Assembly: GCA_005777235.1 (NCBI GenBank)
Contig: SXND01000277.1
Span: forward strand, 1-39,105
DNA length: 39,105 bases
DNA from: Pseudomonadota bacterium
Lineage (GTDB): Bacteria; Tectomicrobia; Entotheonellia; Entotheonellales; Entotheonellaceae
Direction of reading: 5' to 3'
Shown: positions 16,250 through 24,168 of the stretch, in pieces
Numbering within the stretch: the first letter of the stretch is position 1
How the letters are laid out: the number at the start of each line of letters is the position of its first letter
Made by a program: the position numbers and the translations under genes
Notes under the pieces: model-generated
Databases searched by the model: none
What the model was told of the DNA's origin: nothing
Seen by the model: the letters and a program-made list of their open reading frames with translations, nothing else

Positions 16250-17395
16250 TTACCCGCGGCCCACGCCAGCTGCGGCAGGGGCAGGCGTAGGGGTGCCCTG
16301 CTGCGCACGGAAATGCGGGATCACCTGCTCACCAAACAAGCGAATGGTGTGCATGACCTCTCGGTGGTCTGCCGGGCCAATAGCACAGAGGGGGAAAATC
16401 TCTTCAATGCCGAGCGCAGCATACCGTTCGCAGAAGCGAATACAGTCCTCTGGTGTTCCCATGCAAAAGGCGTTGCCCTGCTGCACCACCTCGGCTGGGG
16501 TGAGTTCGCCCGGATGGGGGCCCCGAGCCAGCTTTTGATCACGCTCATAATACCCTTGATAATCCGGCGGCACGCTGGCTGGATCAACATCGCGCCATAC
16601 CAGACGCGCCCGCTCCCGTTGCTGCTCCAGGTACCAGGCGGCCAGCTCCGTGCCGCGCTGCGCCACCATGCGGGGATCTTCATGACAATACCCGGCGGTC
16701 ATCAGCGCCGTGCGCCGATTCACCATACCGCCGGGTGGGGCCACCTGCTGGGCGTCACGATAGATCCCCATCAGGCGCTCGACGTTCTGGGGTCCGCCTT
16801 CGCTGCCAAACAGGGCGCCAAATCCCAGGCTCCCGGTCAAGCGGGCCGTCTCGGTGCTGCTGCAGGCCGACCACAGCGGTGGGTGCGGTTTCTGCACCGG
16901 CTTGGGCAGGACTTCGCGGGCAGGAATCTGGTAATGCGTGCCATGGTACGTCACCACGTCTTCTGTCCAGAGCCGCGGCAGCACCTCGGCAAACTCGTGC
17001 CACATGCCGCGGGTGTCTTCCAGACGCGTGCCATAGGGCGTGAGTTGATAGGGATACCCCGTGCGCCCAATCCCCACCTCCACCCGGCCATGACTCAAGA
17101 TGTCGAGGGTGGCCATCCGGGCAGCGGTATGCAGCGGGTGATGAATCGGGGCCAGCACCACTGCGACCCCCAGACGGAGGCGTGTGGTGCGCTGGCTCAC
17201 CGCCGCCAGCGTCAGGTCTGGCGCGCTATTGTGCGACCACACAGGCCGGAAGTGATGTTCAGAAAACCACACGCTGTCAAAACCCATCTCTTCGGCATAG
17301 ACAATCTGATCAAGCGCTTCATGGATACGCCGCAACTCACTGTCTGGCGTCCACGGTTTGGGCACTTGGATCTGATAAAAAAGACCAAATTTCAT
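16250..17395 (-). CDS. LLM-class flavin-dependent oxidoreductase (paralogue)
   Basis: 381 residues, the same architecture as the protein at 7332-8462: M-K-F-G-L-F-Y-Q-I-Q-V-P-K-P start, W-F-S-E-H-H-F near residue 43, L-D-I-L-S-H-G-R-V-E-V-G-I-G-R-T-G-Y-P-Y-Q, L-P-K-P-V-Q-K-P-H-P-P-L-W-S-A-C-S and F-C-M-G-T-P-E-D-C-I-R-F-C. Both end with F-G-(E/K)-x-V-I-P-H-F. Reduced flavin and O2 chemistry is expected; the substrate is unknown. The ATG has AAGGAAG five bases upstream. Three tandem 20-bp repeats lie directly upstream of its ribosome site. An Ala/Pro-rich C-terminal tail is extra to the fold. Confidence 0.9.
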   Translation of the reverse strand: MKFGLFYQIQVPKPWTPDSELRRIHEALDQIVYAEEMGFDSVWFSEHHFRPVWSHNSAPDLTLAAVSQRTTRLRLGVAVVLAPIHHPLHTAARMATLDILSHGRVEVGIGRTGYPYQLTPYGTRLEDTRGMWHEFAEVLPRLWTEDVVTYHGTHYQIPAREVLPKPVQKPHPPLWSACSSTETARLTGSLGFGALFGSEGGPQNVERLMGIYRDAQQVAPPGGMVNRRTALMTAGYCHEDPRMVAQRGTELAAWYLEQQRERARLVWRDVDPASVPPDYQGYYERDQKLARGPHPGELTPAEVVQQGNAFCMGTPEDCIRFCERYAALGIEEIFPLCAIGPADHREVMHTIRLFGEQVIPHFRAQQGTPTPAPAAAGVGRG

Positions 17396-17415
17396 AGAGG
17401 CTTCCTTCTGTTACA

Positions 17416-17475
17416 TGCAGGGGGGCCAGGGCACGTGCAGGGGGGCCAGGGCACGTGCAGGGGGGCCAGGGCACG
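17416..17475. repeat. Three perfect 20-bp tandem repeats upstream of a luciferase-like gene
   Basis: The unit TGCAGGGGGGCCAGGGCACG occurs three times head to tail without a mismatch, and a partial fourth unit (TGCAC) follows. It lies 21-80 bases before the start of the minus-strand gene ending at 17395, so it would be in its leader or promoter. GGGGGGCC makes it G-rich on the plus strand. Identical copies suggest recent expansion by slippage, or an assembly-prone site. Confidence 0.9.
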
Positions 17476-17953
17476 TGCACCTTGCCATACACCTTACATG
17501 AACGCAAGTCCCTGACAGATATGGGGAGCACAATCTGGACAGCAGAGCAGTTCTCAACGAAAGCGGATGCAGAAAGCACTGCAGCGGGGGGGGAAAGGCG
17601 CAGGGGCCTGCAAGGCTCCAGGGTTGTAACGTCGGGCATGGGATGTCATAATCCATAGGTAGTATGCACTCTATGGCGCAGTCGGAAGCGCGCGCTGGGA
17701 TGGCTACTGTGGTAAGAACGTTGTGTCCGTCTCGTGCGGGCGAGGTCATGTACCACTGGACGTGCGCCGTGTACTCTGTCGCGGACGTGAGACGCTGGCA
17801 GGGATCCTACGACTGTACGTGGTCGGAGGACGTGAAGACAACCCACTGTGGGATCATACGTCGTACGGACCTTTGCGGCCTCTGAGCGGTCTATGAGCGG
17901 TCTATGAGAGCCTGCCGCAAGGGATGTGTTCTACGGGGGAGCGGAGAAACCCG
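17476..17953. other. Divergent intergenic region with a possible plus-strand promoter
   Basis: 478 bases between divergent genes with no protein or RNA gene that I can support. TTGTAA (17624-17629) and CATAAT (17647-17652), 17 bases apart, could be a sigma70 promoter for the FimV-like gene, but the leader would be about 295 bases. An 11-base unit TGAGCGGTCTA is tandemly duplicated at 17883-17904, just before the gene's ribosome site. Confidence 0.4.
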
Positions 17954-19318
17954 ATGCGCCATATTACACGCCTGGTCCTGGTCCTGGTGATGAGCAGTCT
18001 CCCACTGGCCCTTGCCGGCCGTGTGTGGGCCTTGGCCGTGGGGGAGCTTACGGTCCAGAGTCGTCGTGGCGAACCGTTGGCAGCCCACATTCGCCTGGTG
18101 CTGCAGGGCAACGAACGCAGCAAGGACATCGTCGTCACGCTGGGCTCCCAGGAGGACTACCGTGCCGAAGGGAAAAAACGCCCGCCATTCCTGGATGCCG
18201 TGCGCGCTGCGGTGTCTGGCACACGTGAGACGATCCGCCTGTCCTCGACAGTCGCCATTCAGGATCCGGCCTTTGATCTTGTACTGTCTGTTCGGTCTGG
18301 CCAAATCACCATTGTGAAACACCACCGTGTCACCGTCCCTGGTCCCCTCCCGGTGCCAGTGCCTGCGCCTGCCGTCGTCCCCATTGTGGCCGCAATGCCC
18401 CCTGCCGTGCCTGCGCCCAAGCCGAGACGCACACCCGCGCGCAGCACCCCACGCCGCCCAGCGCGGTATGGTCCCGTTGAACGCGGGGAAACGCTCTATA
18501 GCGTTCTCAGACATCTCCGTATCCCCAGCGACAAGTTGTGGCAGGCTGCCGTCATTGTCTGGCAAGCCAATAAGGCACAATTTCAGGGGGGCAATTTGCA
18601 TGGGTTACCCGTCGGCGCGTTCTTAGAGATTCCTGTCGATTTATCAGAACAACTCGCCACCATCCAGATGCGGGACGCGGCAGAACTCGTCGCTGCCCAG
18701 TGGGATACCTGGCACACCGTGCAGCGCGCGAGCTTCGGGAAGTCACGTGTGGTGGTGGCAACGCGTGAGGGCCAGACCACTCTGGATGCCCCCCCGCAAC
18801 GCAGCCCCGCCGGGAAGCGCGTGACACGGCCCCCTGCTGAGCAGTCCCTTGAGACGGGGCTTCCGGCGCAAGCGGTAGTCCTCCCCGTCGGAGCCCCAGG
18901 GAACATGGTCAGCATGGCGGATTTACAGACAGCACTCCAGGGCTTTGAGGAGCGTCTGCTGCGGCGGATGATCTCGCCCCCACCAAGCCAACCGCAGGAG
19001 ATCAAGACCCCTACAGCACTCGTCAGTACCTTGGACTTGCAGAGCAGCATCCAAAGCCTGGAGGAACGTTTGACGCAGCGCATGCAACACGCGCTCGTGC
19101 AAACGTCTGAGCCGGTGCAGGTCGGCTCACGTGTGGCCCTCGTACCCGCTGCGGTCACGCCCGCTGCCCCTGCAGCAGAGACCACCCACTCCATGCTCCT
19201 GGTCTTGCTGCCCTATGTGATTGTGCTCACCAATGTGGTGCTGTTGCTCCTTGGTGGGGGGCTCGTCTGGTTCTGGTTGCGACGTCGCGACCGGGCCGCC
19301 CGCATCGCCCGTCTCTAG
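17954..19318 (+). CDS. FimV-like envelope protein with LysM-type module
   Basis: 454 residues. A signal peptide (about 1-27, ending W-A-L-A) leads into a domain like the FimV/HubP N-terminus: G-E-L-T-V-Q-S-R-R-G-E-P-L-A-A-H-I, then E-D-Y-R-A-E-G-K-K-R-P-P-F and a beta-rich end. After a Pro/Ala/Val linker, Y-G-P-V-E-R-G-E-T-L-Y-S-V-L-R-H-L to L-P-V-G-A-F-L-E-I-P matches the FimV peptidoglycan-binding LysM region. Two similar amphipathic segments (A-D-L-Q-T-A-L-Q-G-F-E-E-R-L and L-D-L-Q-S-S-I-Q-S-L-E-E-R-L) follow, then one membrane helix near residues 415-442 and an Arg-rich cytoplasmic tail. FimV homologues organise pili and poles; here the large C-terminal acidic/TPR region is missing. GGAG lies eight bases before the ATG. 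Confidence 0.78.
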   Translation: MRHITRLVLVLVMSSLPLALAGRVWALAVGELTVQSRRGEPLAAHIRLVLQGNERSKDIVVTLGSQEDYRAEGKKRPPFLDAVRAAVSGTRETIRLSSTVAIQDPAFDLVLSVRSGQITIVKHHRVTVPGPLPVPVPAPAVVPIVAAMPPAVPAPKPRRTPARSTPRRPARYGPVERGETLYSVLRHLRIPSDKLWQAAVIVWQANKAQFQGGNLHGLPVGAFLEIPVDLSEQLATIQMRDAAELVAAQWDTWHTVQRASFGKSRVVVATREGQTTLDAPPQRSPAGKRVTRPPAEQSLETGLPAQAVVLPVGAPGNMVSMADLQTALQGFEERLLRRMISPPPSQPQEIKTPTALVSTLDLQSSIQSLEERLTQRMQHALVQTSEPVQVGSRVALVPAAVTPAAPAAETTHSMLLVLLPYVIVLTNVVLLLLGGGLVWFWLRRRDRAARIARL

Positions 19319-19360
19319 ATGTCTGTTTCATCAATACACCACCAGTGCTCCAGGGTGTTT

Positions 19361-19421
19361 CCTGGGAGCGCCGGGCTCCAGCGTGGCTTCTGGAGCCGGG
19401 CTGGAGCCCGGCGCTCCCAGG
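19361..19421. repeat. Dispersed palindromic repeat, copy 1
   Basis: CCTGGGAGCGCCGGGCTCCA (19361-19380) has its exact reverse complement at 19402-19421, separated by 21 bases that themselves can pair partly. It sits 43 bases after the FimV-like gene's stop, where it might act as transcript-stabilising or terminating hairpin. Related copies are at 22517-22579, 23141-23199 and 31791-31826. Confidence 0.85.
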
Positions 19422-19553
19422 GTGGCACTGGCGTAGGACTTACGACATGGACATCTAGTGGGCCATTGCGCCTAGGGGTCCGCAGCGTGTCCGCATGCGC
19501 CGGCCCTGGCTCCCAGGCGCCTGCCCCCATGCCGTGGCACAGGACGCATCCGC

Positions 19554-20981
19554 ATGGACAGCAGACGATCACCACAGCCTCCCCGCTGGCTGGCACCCCT
19601 CATTGTCAGTTTTGGCGCCTTGACGGGTCAATTGGATACGGCGGTGAATATCGCGCTGCCGGCCATCACGACCGCCTTTGCCATCGAGATCCCGGCCATC
19701 CAGTGGCTGGTCATTTGCTACGTGCTTACCTATGCCAGTCTCGTGCTCGGGTGTGGACGCTTAGGCGATATCTTTGGCCATAAACGCGTCTTTCTCACCG
19801 GTTTGCTGTGGAGTGCACTGAGTTTCTACCTGTGTGGCCAGGCGCCAACATTTGGCTGGTTATTGGTCTTTCGTGGCATGCAGGGGCTGGGGAATGCCCT
19901 GGTCGTGAGCTGTGCCCCGGCCCTGGTGACCCTGGCTTTCCCCGAGGCTGAACGCGGCAAGGCTTTGGGTTTCTATACCATGTGTACGTCCATCGCCGCC
20001 ACGCTCGGCCCGCTGTTGGGCGGACCGTTGCTCACCTTGTGGGGCTGGCCAGCGGTGTTTTATGGCCGCGTCCCCCTCGCCGTCCTCGCAGCCCTCTTGA
20101 CGGCGGGCTGGGTGCGTCAGCCGGTGGCGGTCAGGCCCGGACAGCGTTTTGATCGTCTCGGGGCCGTGACGATGACGACAGCTATCGCTGGACTGCTCCT
20201 GGCGTTGACGCAGGGCAATCGCCTCGGCTGGTGGGCGCTGCCCACGCTCGGCGCTGGGAGTGGCGCTCTGGGTTGCCTCGGCGTCTTCCTCTGGCATACC
20301 ACACGTTGTGCAGAACCGGTGATTGATCTGCGTCTGTTTCGCCATGCGGGATTTAGCGTGGCGCATATCGCCCACATCCTCGTCAACGTTGCCAGTTTTA
20401 GTGTGCTCCTCTTGGTGCCGTACTATCTGCTGAATGCCTATCACGCCTCCGCGCTGCTTGGCGGTGTCCTGCTGGCCCTGTCGCCGCTGGGGAGCATCCT
20501 GGCCTCTCCCCTTGGGGGCCGTTTGCTCACCCGGGTCACCCCGTATCGTCTGAGTCTCGCAGGGGCCACCCTGGTGGCCATGGGGTTGTATGGTATTGGC
20601 CAGTGGCAGGCGTCTTCCGCGCTGGGGTGGGTCGCCGGGATGCTCCTGGTGCAAGGCTTTGGCCAGGGACTCTTGCACGTCGCCACCATGGAGTATGTGA
20701 TGGGGATGATGCCACGCCAGCAGCAGGGCGTGGCCGGCAGCCTGACTATGCTGACACGCGCCGTGGGGATTGTGGCGGGCGCTACCCTGGGCGCGTTTCT
20801 CCTCAATGCGCTGCAAGCCCAGCATACCGTCCTCCTCCAGGCCACGGGCCTTCCCGCTCCAACCCTGGCCGCGCAGGCCTTTCTCCTGGCCTTTCAAGAG
20901 ACGTTGCGCTACGCCGCCGGGCTGGCGGCTCTGGCCGCAGTCGTGCTGTGGGGGCGGCGCTTCCTCCCCGTGCCAGGATAG
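19554..20981 (+). CDS. MFS transporter, DHA2/EmrB-QacA type
   Basis: 475 residues, almost entirely hydrophobic helices compatible with the 14-helix DHA2 drug:proton antiporters. Motif D1-like L-D-T-A-V-N-I-A-L-P-A-I in helix 1, motif A-like G-R-L-G-D-I-F-G-H-K-R-V-F in loop 2-3 and motif C-like G-P-L-L-G-G-P-L in helix 5 are visible. It should export hydrophobic compounds across the inner membrane using the proton gradient. No membrane-fusion partner or regulator gene is adjacent. The ATG has an AGGA about ten bases upstream. The substrate cannot be predicted. Confidence 0.92.
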   Translation: MDSRRSPQPPRWLAPLIVSFGALTGQLDTAVNIALPAITTAFAIEIPAIQWLVICYVLTYASLVLGCGRLGDIFGHKRVFLTGLLWSALSFYLCGQAPTFGWLLVFRGMQGLGNALVVSCAPALVTLAFPEAERGKALGFYTMCTSIAATLGPLLGGPLLTLWGWPAVFYGRVPLAVLAALLTAGWVRQPVAVRPGQRFDRLGAVTMTTAIAGLLLALTQGNRLGWWALPTLGAGSGALGCLGVFLWHTTRCAEPVIDLRLFRHAGFSVAHIAHILVNVASFSVLLLVPYYLLNAYHASALLGGVLLALSPLGSILASPLGGRLLTRVTPYRLSLAGATLVAMGLYGIGQWQASSALGWVAGMLLVQGFGQGLLHVATMEYVMGMMPRQQQGVAGSLTMLTRAVGIVAGATLGAFLLNALQAQHTVLLQATGLPAPTLAAQAFLLAFQETLRYAAGLAALAAVVLWGRRFLPVPG

Positions 20982-21085
20982 TCCGCAGGCATCCCGTATC
21001 GCCCACGGCACAGACGTCCCCTCGGTACGGATACGCCGGCGCTTGAGCCGAAGGACTTTGCGGATGAGATCCCGCCATTTTATTT

Positions 21086-21115
21086 TTGACATGGTGCGTA
21101 CTTCTGGTTTAAGAT
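21086..21115 (+). promoter_or_regulatory. Probable sigma70 promoter for the lipoprotein gene
   Basis: A perfect TTGACA (21086-21091) precedes TAAGAT (21110-21115) by 18 bases. Transcription would begin near 21122, giving a leader of about 108 bases before the ATG at 21230. The remainder of 20982-21229 shows no gene. Confidence 0.45.
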
Positions 21116-21229
21116 AGCCTTGTCATAATCAGTGAAGCGCTCAAGGCCACGAAATGATGAGGCGGTGCTGCACAGCGCCCGGCTTAGAAGAGCAGCAAGG
21201 CACTGTTGCACAACCGCAGGAGGAAAGCG

Positions 21230-21652
21230 ATGTCTCTGCAGAACTGGTGGAAGGGTGTTGTCACATTGAGCACATGCGTGTGGATCGCAGGCTGTGCCAC
21301 AGAGCCACCCCCGGCACCCAGCACCACCGGGCAGGTCCAACAAGCGGCCCCCAGCGCCGTTGGGCAGGTCCAACAGGCCGTCCCCCCGGACAGTCCGTTC
21401 GCCAGGGTTCGCGAGGGGATGGGCACCGCAGAACTGAAGTCCATCCTGGGGGAGCCTACGGATAGTGAGACTTCCGTCACGGGCAAAGCCTTTATCCCCT
21501 TCTATCATGGGGCTGATAGGGTCGTGACGCGTTTGTATTACAAAGGGCTCGGTCAGGTGTATTTGTCTGGAGAAGGCGTCGGTCTTGGGGGTGGAGGTGG
21601 AAGGGTGATCAGGATGGAGTACAATCCCCAAGAATCCGGGTTTAGGAAGTAG
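21230..21652 (+). CDS. Small outer-envelope lipoprotein, BamE-like C-terminal region
   Basis: 140 residues. A signal peptide ends with the lipobox I-A-G-C, making Cys22 the lipidated residue; Ala at +2 favours outer-membrane sorting in organisms with Lol. The mature start is Pro-rich and contains a duplicated G-Q-V-Q-Q-A segment, visible also as a DNA repeat (GGGCAGGTCCAACA twice, 39 bases apart). The remainder, R-E-G-M-G-T-A-E-L-K-S-I-L-G-E-P-T, resembles the BamE/SmpA fold. A Gly-rich run precedes the C-terminus. The ATG has AGGAGG six bases upstream. The broken CHAT gene follows two bases after the stop, so the original downstream context has probably been lost. Confidence 0.72.
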   Translation: MSLQNWWKGVVTLSTCVWIAGCATEPPPAPSTTGQVQQAAPSAVGQVQQAVPPDSPFARVREGMGTAELKSILGEPTDSETSVTGKAFIPFYHGADRVVTRLYYKGLGQVYLSGEGVGLGGGGGRVIRMEYNPQESGFRK

Positions 21653-22516
21653 AGACGCCGCAGCGCGACACGACCATCGCGTGCCGCTGGTGTTTCTGGA
21701 AGCCTGCCAGACAGCGCACGCTGAAGAGATGCCAACCGCCTCGGTGGCAGCGCGCCTGTTGCAGCAGGGCGTGGCCTCGGTGGTAGCCATGAGTCACAGC
21801 GTGCTGGTGGAGACGGCGCGGCGCTTTGTGACGCAGTTCTCCCGCGAGCTACTCAGCGGCGCCCACATTGGGCAGGCCATGCTAGCCGGGCAGCACGCTT
21901 TACAGCAGGATTCGTATCACAGCAAAAGTTTTACCGAGGAGCTGCGCTTGCAAGATTGGTTCGTGCCGGTGCTGTTCCAGGCCGAGGCCGACTCGCCGCT
22001 GCTCGCCGAGGCCGAGGTGGCGCACGTGCAGGAGGCCCTGGCGCAGCAGCGGCGCATGGCTCTGGGAGAGCGGTCGGATCCCCCGGTGCACTATGCGTGG
22101 GCCGCAGCCGGGAGTTGTGGGCCGCAGAGCGACTGCTGTGTGAGCCGGTCAGCACGCCAGCCGGGGCGCACAGTCGGGCGCGCTATGCGGTGGTGCGGGG
22201 CGAAGGCGGTGAGCGTCAAACCATCCTGGCGACGGATTTGGCGCGAGGGCTGGTGCGCAGTCGGCGCTTTGACCGGGCGGCGTTCGTCAATGTGGAAGAG
22301 CACGGCGATGCCAGGGCAGTGCTGTTTGCCCTTGGTACGCAGCTTGTCTCCGACTACGTGGCGCAGGGCGGCAGTGAGTACGATAGGGGCCTGCAACTGA
22401 TGGAGCGCGTGCTGCGCCGAGAGGCGGTCCTGCTGGTGTTCGATAACCTGGAATCGCTGCTGCCGCCACCCACGGACGAGGCGCTCGTGCCGCAACCGAT
22501 CTCAGTGGCGGCGTTA

Positions 22517-22579
22517 TCCTGGGAGCGCTGGGCTCCAGCCCGGCTCCGAAAGCCAGCCTGGAGCCCAGCGCTCCCAGGA
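22517..22579. repeat. Dispersed palindromic repeat, copy 2, inside the CHAT pseudogene
   Basis: A 21-bp arm (22517-22537) and its exact reverse complement (22559-22579) enclose 21 bases. Compared with copy 1 the arm differs by a C-to-T change that is matched by the complementary change in the other arm, so pairing is kept. It lies exactly between the NTPase and TPR remnants, at the deletion junction. Confidence 0.88.
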
Positions 22580-22980
22580 GGCGGCAGGACTCTACGCCAC
22601 CCTGCACGATCTGCCTGGCGAAGGCCGCGCCCGCAACAACGCCACTGACGGCCTCATCACCCTGCGCCGCTACGCCGACTCCCGCCGGGAAGTGCAACGC
22701 GCCATCGCTTGCAACGAGCCCGTCGGCCACGCCACCGCACCGTGGACGACGTTCGACATCCTGCACGACCTGGAGCGCGATGTGGACAACCCCGCCGCCG
22801 CGTCCACGGCCCGCCAGCGCGCCCTGGACGCCTACCTGGCCTACCGCCGGGCTGGCGGCGTGAGCCAGACTCTAGCGTGGCTCTACACCCTGGTGGCCGA
22901 GGCTCTCACTTCCCACGCCAGCGCCGAGGCCGCGGCCGAACTGGCGGCCCTGGCGCAGCGTCCCGACCTGCCCGCGTACG

Positions 22981-23104
22981 TTCCCCCCATCCTCAGCGCC
23001 TTGCAGGCCCTGCTGGCTGGCGCCCGTGACCTGCCCCTGGCCGACGACCCGGCTCTGGATTACGGTAACGCCGCTGAACTGCGCCTGCTGCTGGAGCAGC
23101 GCGG
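22981..23104 (+). repeat. Direct repeat, copy A (CHAT gene 3' tail)
   Basis: This 124-base stretch encodes the end of the CHAT-TPR remnant (S-A-L-Q-A-L-L-A-G-A-R-D through L-R-L-L-L-E). It is about 87 percent identical by eye to 24045-24168, on the other side of the toxin-antitoxin pair, in the same orientation. Confidence 0.85.
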
Positions 23105-23140
23105 CTAGTGGGCTCTGTTGGCGTACGCCGGCGCTGCTTG

Positions 23141-23199
23141 CCTGGGAGCGCCGGCGTCTGGCCCGCTCGGGCAGCCGCCAGGATAGCGGCGCTCTCAGG
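23141..23199. repeat. Dispersed palindromic repeat, copy 3 (degenerate)
   Basis: CCTGGGAGCGCCGG at 23141-23154 faces an imperfect complement ending at 23199. It is the same family as the copies at 19361 and 22517, with mismatches in the right arm. It lies in the 330-base gap 23109-23438, which contains no gene I can support. Confidence 0.6.
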
Positions 23200-23438
23200 C
23201 CCGCCAAGCCGCGGCCGTGGCCCGGCGCGGCTGGCAGGGGCTGCGGCAACGCCTGGGACGTGCCGGGCTCACTCACCCGATGGCCAGCGCCACACCGGCT
23301 GTCCTGGTGGCTTGCACAAGCGCGGCGGGGCAGCACGCCCAGACGACAGCGCCCAAACGCCTGGTGTACAATGGCGCCGACCCAAGGATGATGCGGGATG
23401 TTGGTCACGTGGAATGCACACGCCGAGGGGAGACGACG

Positions 23439-23669
23439 ATGCCGTTACGCTGGCAAGAGTATATCGAGGAACGTAGGGACATCATGATGGGCAAGCCGGT
23501 ATTCAAAGGCACCCGGCTGACGGTCGCACACATTCTGCATGAACTGGGTACCGGCATGAGCCAGGAAGAAATCCTGGCAGGCTACCCACAACTGACGCCG
23601 GCGCATCTCCGTGCTGCCATGCTCTTCAGCGCCGCGCTCGTCAGCATGGACCAGAGTATTTACGTATGA
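23439..23669 (+). CDS. DUF433 family antitoxin
   Basis: 76 residues of the DUF433 family: W-Q-E-Y-I-E-E-R, then the hallmark G-K-P-V-F-K-G-T-R-L-T-V-A-H-I-L-H-E-L and E-E-I-L-A-G-Y-P-Q-L-T-P-A-H-L-R-A-A. DUF433 proteins are small helix-turn-helix antitoxins commonly paired with DUF5615 PIN-like toxins; they bind the toxin and repress their own promoter. The ATG at 23439 has a GAGGGGAG shortly upstream; longer in-frame starts would read through sequence without homology. Its stop overlaps the toxin start as ATGA, so the two are translationally coupled. Confidence 0.9.
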   Translation: MPLRWQEYIEERRDIMMGKPVFKGTRLTVAHILHELGTGMSQEEILAGYPQLTPAHLRAAMLFSAALVSMDQSIYV

Positions 23670-24034
23670 GGTTTCTGGCCGATGAAAATTGCCATGGCGG
23701 GATCATCCAGTGGTTACGCCGCCAGGGCCATGATGTCCTGTGGGCTACCGAGACCTTGCAAGGCAGTGCTGATGACGTCCTGCTACACATCGCGCAACAA
23801 CAAGAGCGTCTGCTGCTGACGGCTGACCTCGATTTTGGTGAGTTGGTCTATCGCGAACGGTTAATCAGCCATGGGGTCATTTTGTTGCGTCTTGAAGATT
23901 GGCCCCTGGAAGAACGACTGGCACGTCTGCATGACGTATGGGCCAGGTTGGAAGCCCATGCGATCGGACACTTTGTCGTCATCACTGCCGAGCGAATACG
24001 TATGCGGCCTTTAACACGGTATCCTACGACGTAG
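23666..24034 (+). CDS. DUF5615 family PIN-like toxin
   Basis: 122 residues: M-R-F-L-A-D-E-N-C-H-G-G-I-I at the N-terminus with the first acidic residues, G-H-D-V near residue 24, L-L-L-T-A-D-L-D-F-G-E-L in the middle and an H-G-V-I-L-L-R-L strand. These are the conserved Asp clusters of the DUF5615/Mut7-C PIN-like fold, expected to be a metal-dependent RNase. Together with the upstream DUF433 gene it is a complete type II toxin-antitoxin module. All visible acidic positions are intact, so it is probably functional. The targets are unknown. Confidence 0.88.
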   Translation: MRFLADENCHGGIIQWLRRQGHDVLWATETLQGSADDVLLHIAQQQERLLLTADLDFGELVYRERLISHGVILLRLEDWPLEERLARLHDVWARLEAHAIGHFVVITAERIRMRPLTRYPTT

Positions 24035-24044
24035 GGTTTTCGCC

Positions 24045-24168
24045 TTCCCCCCAGCCTCAGCGCCTTGCGGGCCATCCTGGCTGGCGCCCGTGACCCGGCC
24101 CTGGCCGATGACCCGGGCCTGGATTACTGTAGCGCCGCTGGACTGCGCCTGCTGCTGGAGTCGCCCGG
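24045..24168 (+). repeat. Direct repeat, copy B (orphan CHAT gene tail)
   Basis: A second copy of the CHAT 3' tail begins 10 bases after the toxin stop. It reads S-A-L-R-A-I-L-A-G-A-R-D-P-A-L-A-D-D, even closer to the family consensus than copy A, but has no gene body before it. The bases from 24169 to 24361, up to the convergent namZ end, show nothing recognisable. Confidence 0.85.

Larger units (their letters stand above)
21654..23108 (+). pseudogene. Decayed CHAT-NTPase-TPR gene
   Basis: Three fragments in different frames recall large proteins that join a CHAT (caspase-like) domain, a STAND-type NTPase and TPRs. Fragment A (21654 to about 22090): V-P-L-V-F-L-E-A-C-Q-T-A, S-V-V-A-M-S-H-S-V-L-V-E-T-A-R-R-F-V and L-Q-D-W-F-V-P-V-L, the second half of CHAT including the catalytic-type Cys. 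Fragment B (about 22085-22500), shifted one frame: V-G-R-S-R-E-L, a Walker A region reading G-E-G-G-E-R-Q-T instead of GxGGxGKT, and V-L-L-V-F-D-N-L-E-S-L-L. Fragment C (about 22590-23108): L-P-G-E-G-R-A-R-N-N, E-V-Q-R-A-I-A-C-N-E-P-V-G-H-A and the usual C-terminus. The CHAT N-terminal half and most of the NTPase/TPR region are absent. A palindromic repeat sits where the middle is missing. The gene is non-functional. Confidence 0.82.

Noticed and set aside
17417..17480. CRISPR-like interpretation of the 20-bp repeats
   Set aside because: The units are directly adjacent with no spacers, and no cas gene is present.
16169..17515. 448-codon open frame antisense to the luciferase-like gene at 16250
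   Set aside because: No domain signature, overlaps a well-supported gene entirely and spans the tandem repeats.
17640..17720. Possible tRNA-like segment (GGCGCAGTCGGAAGCGCGC)
   Set aside because: No acceptor stem, anticodon arm or T-loop could be paired around it.
19860..21092. 410-codon open frame antisense to the MFS gene
   Set aside because: Composition is Gln/His/Arg-rich without motifs, as expected from reading membrane-protein codons backwards.
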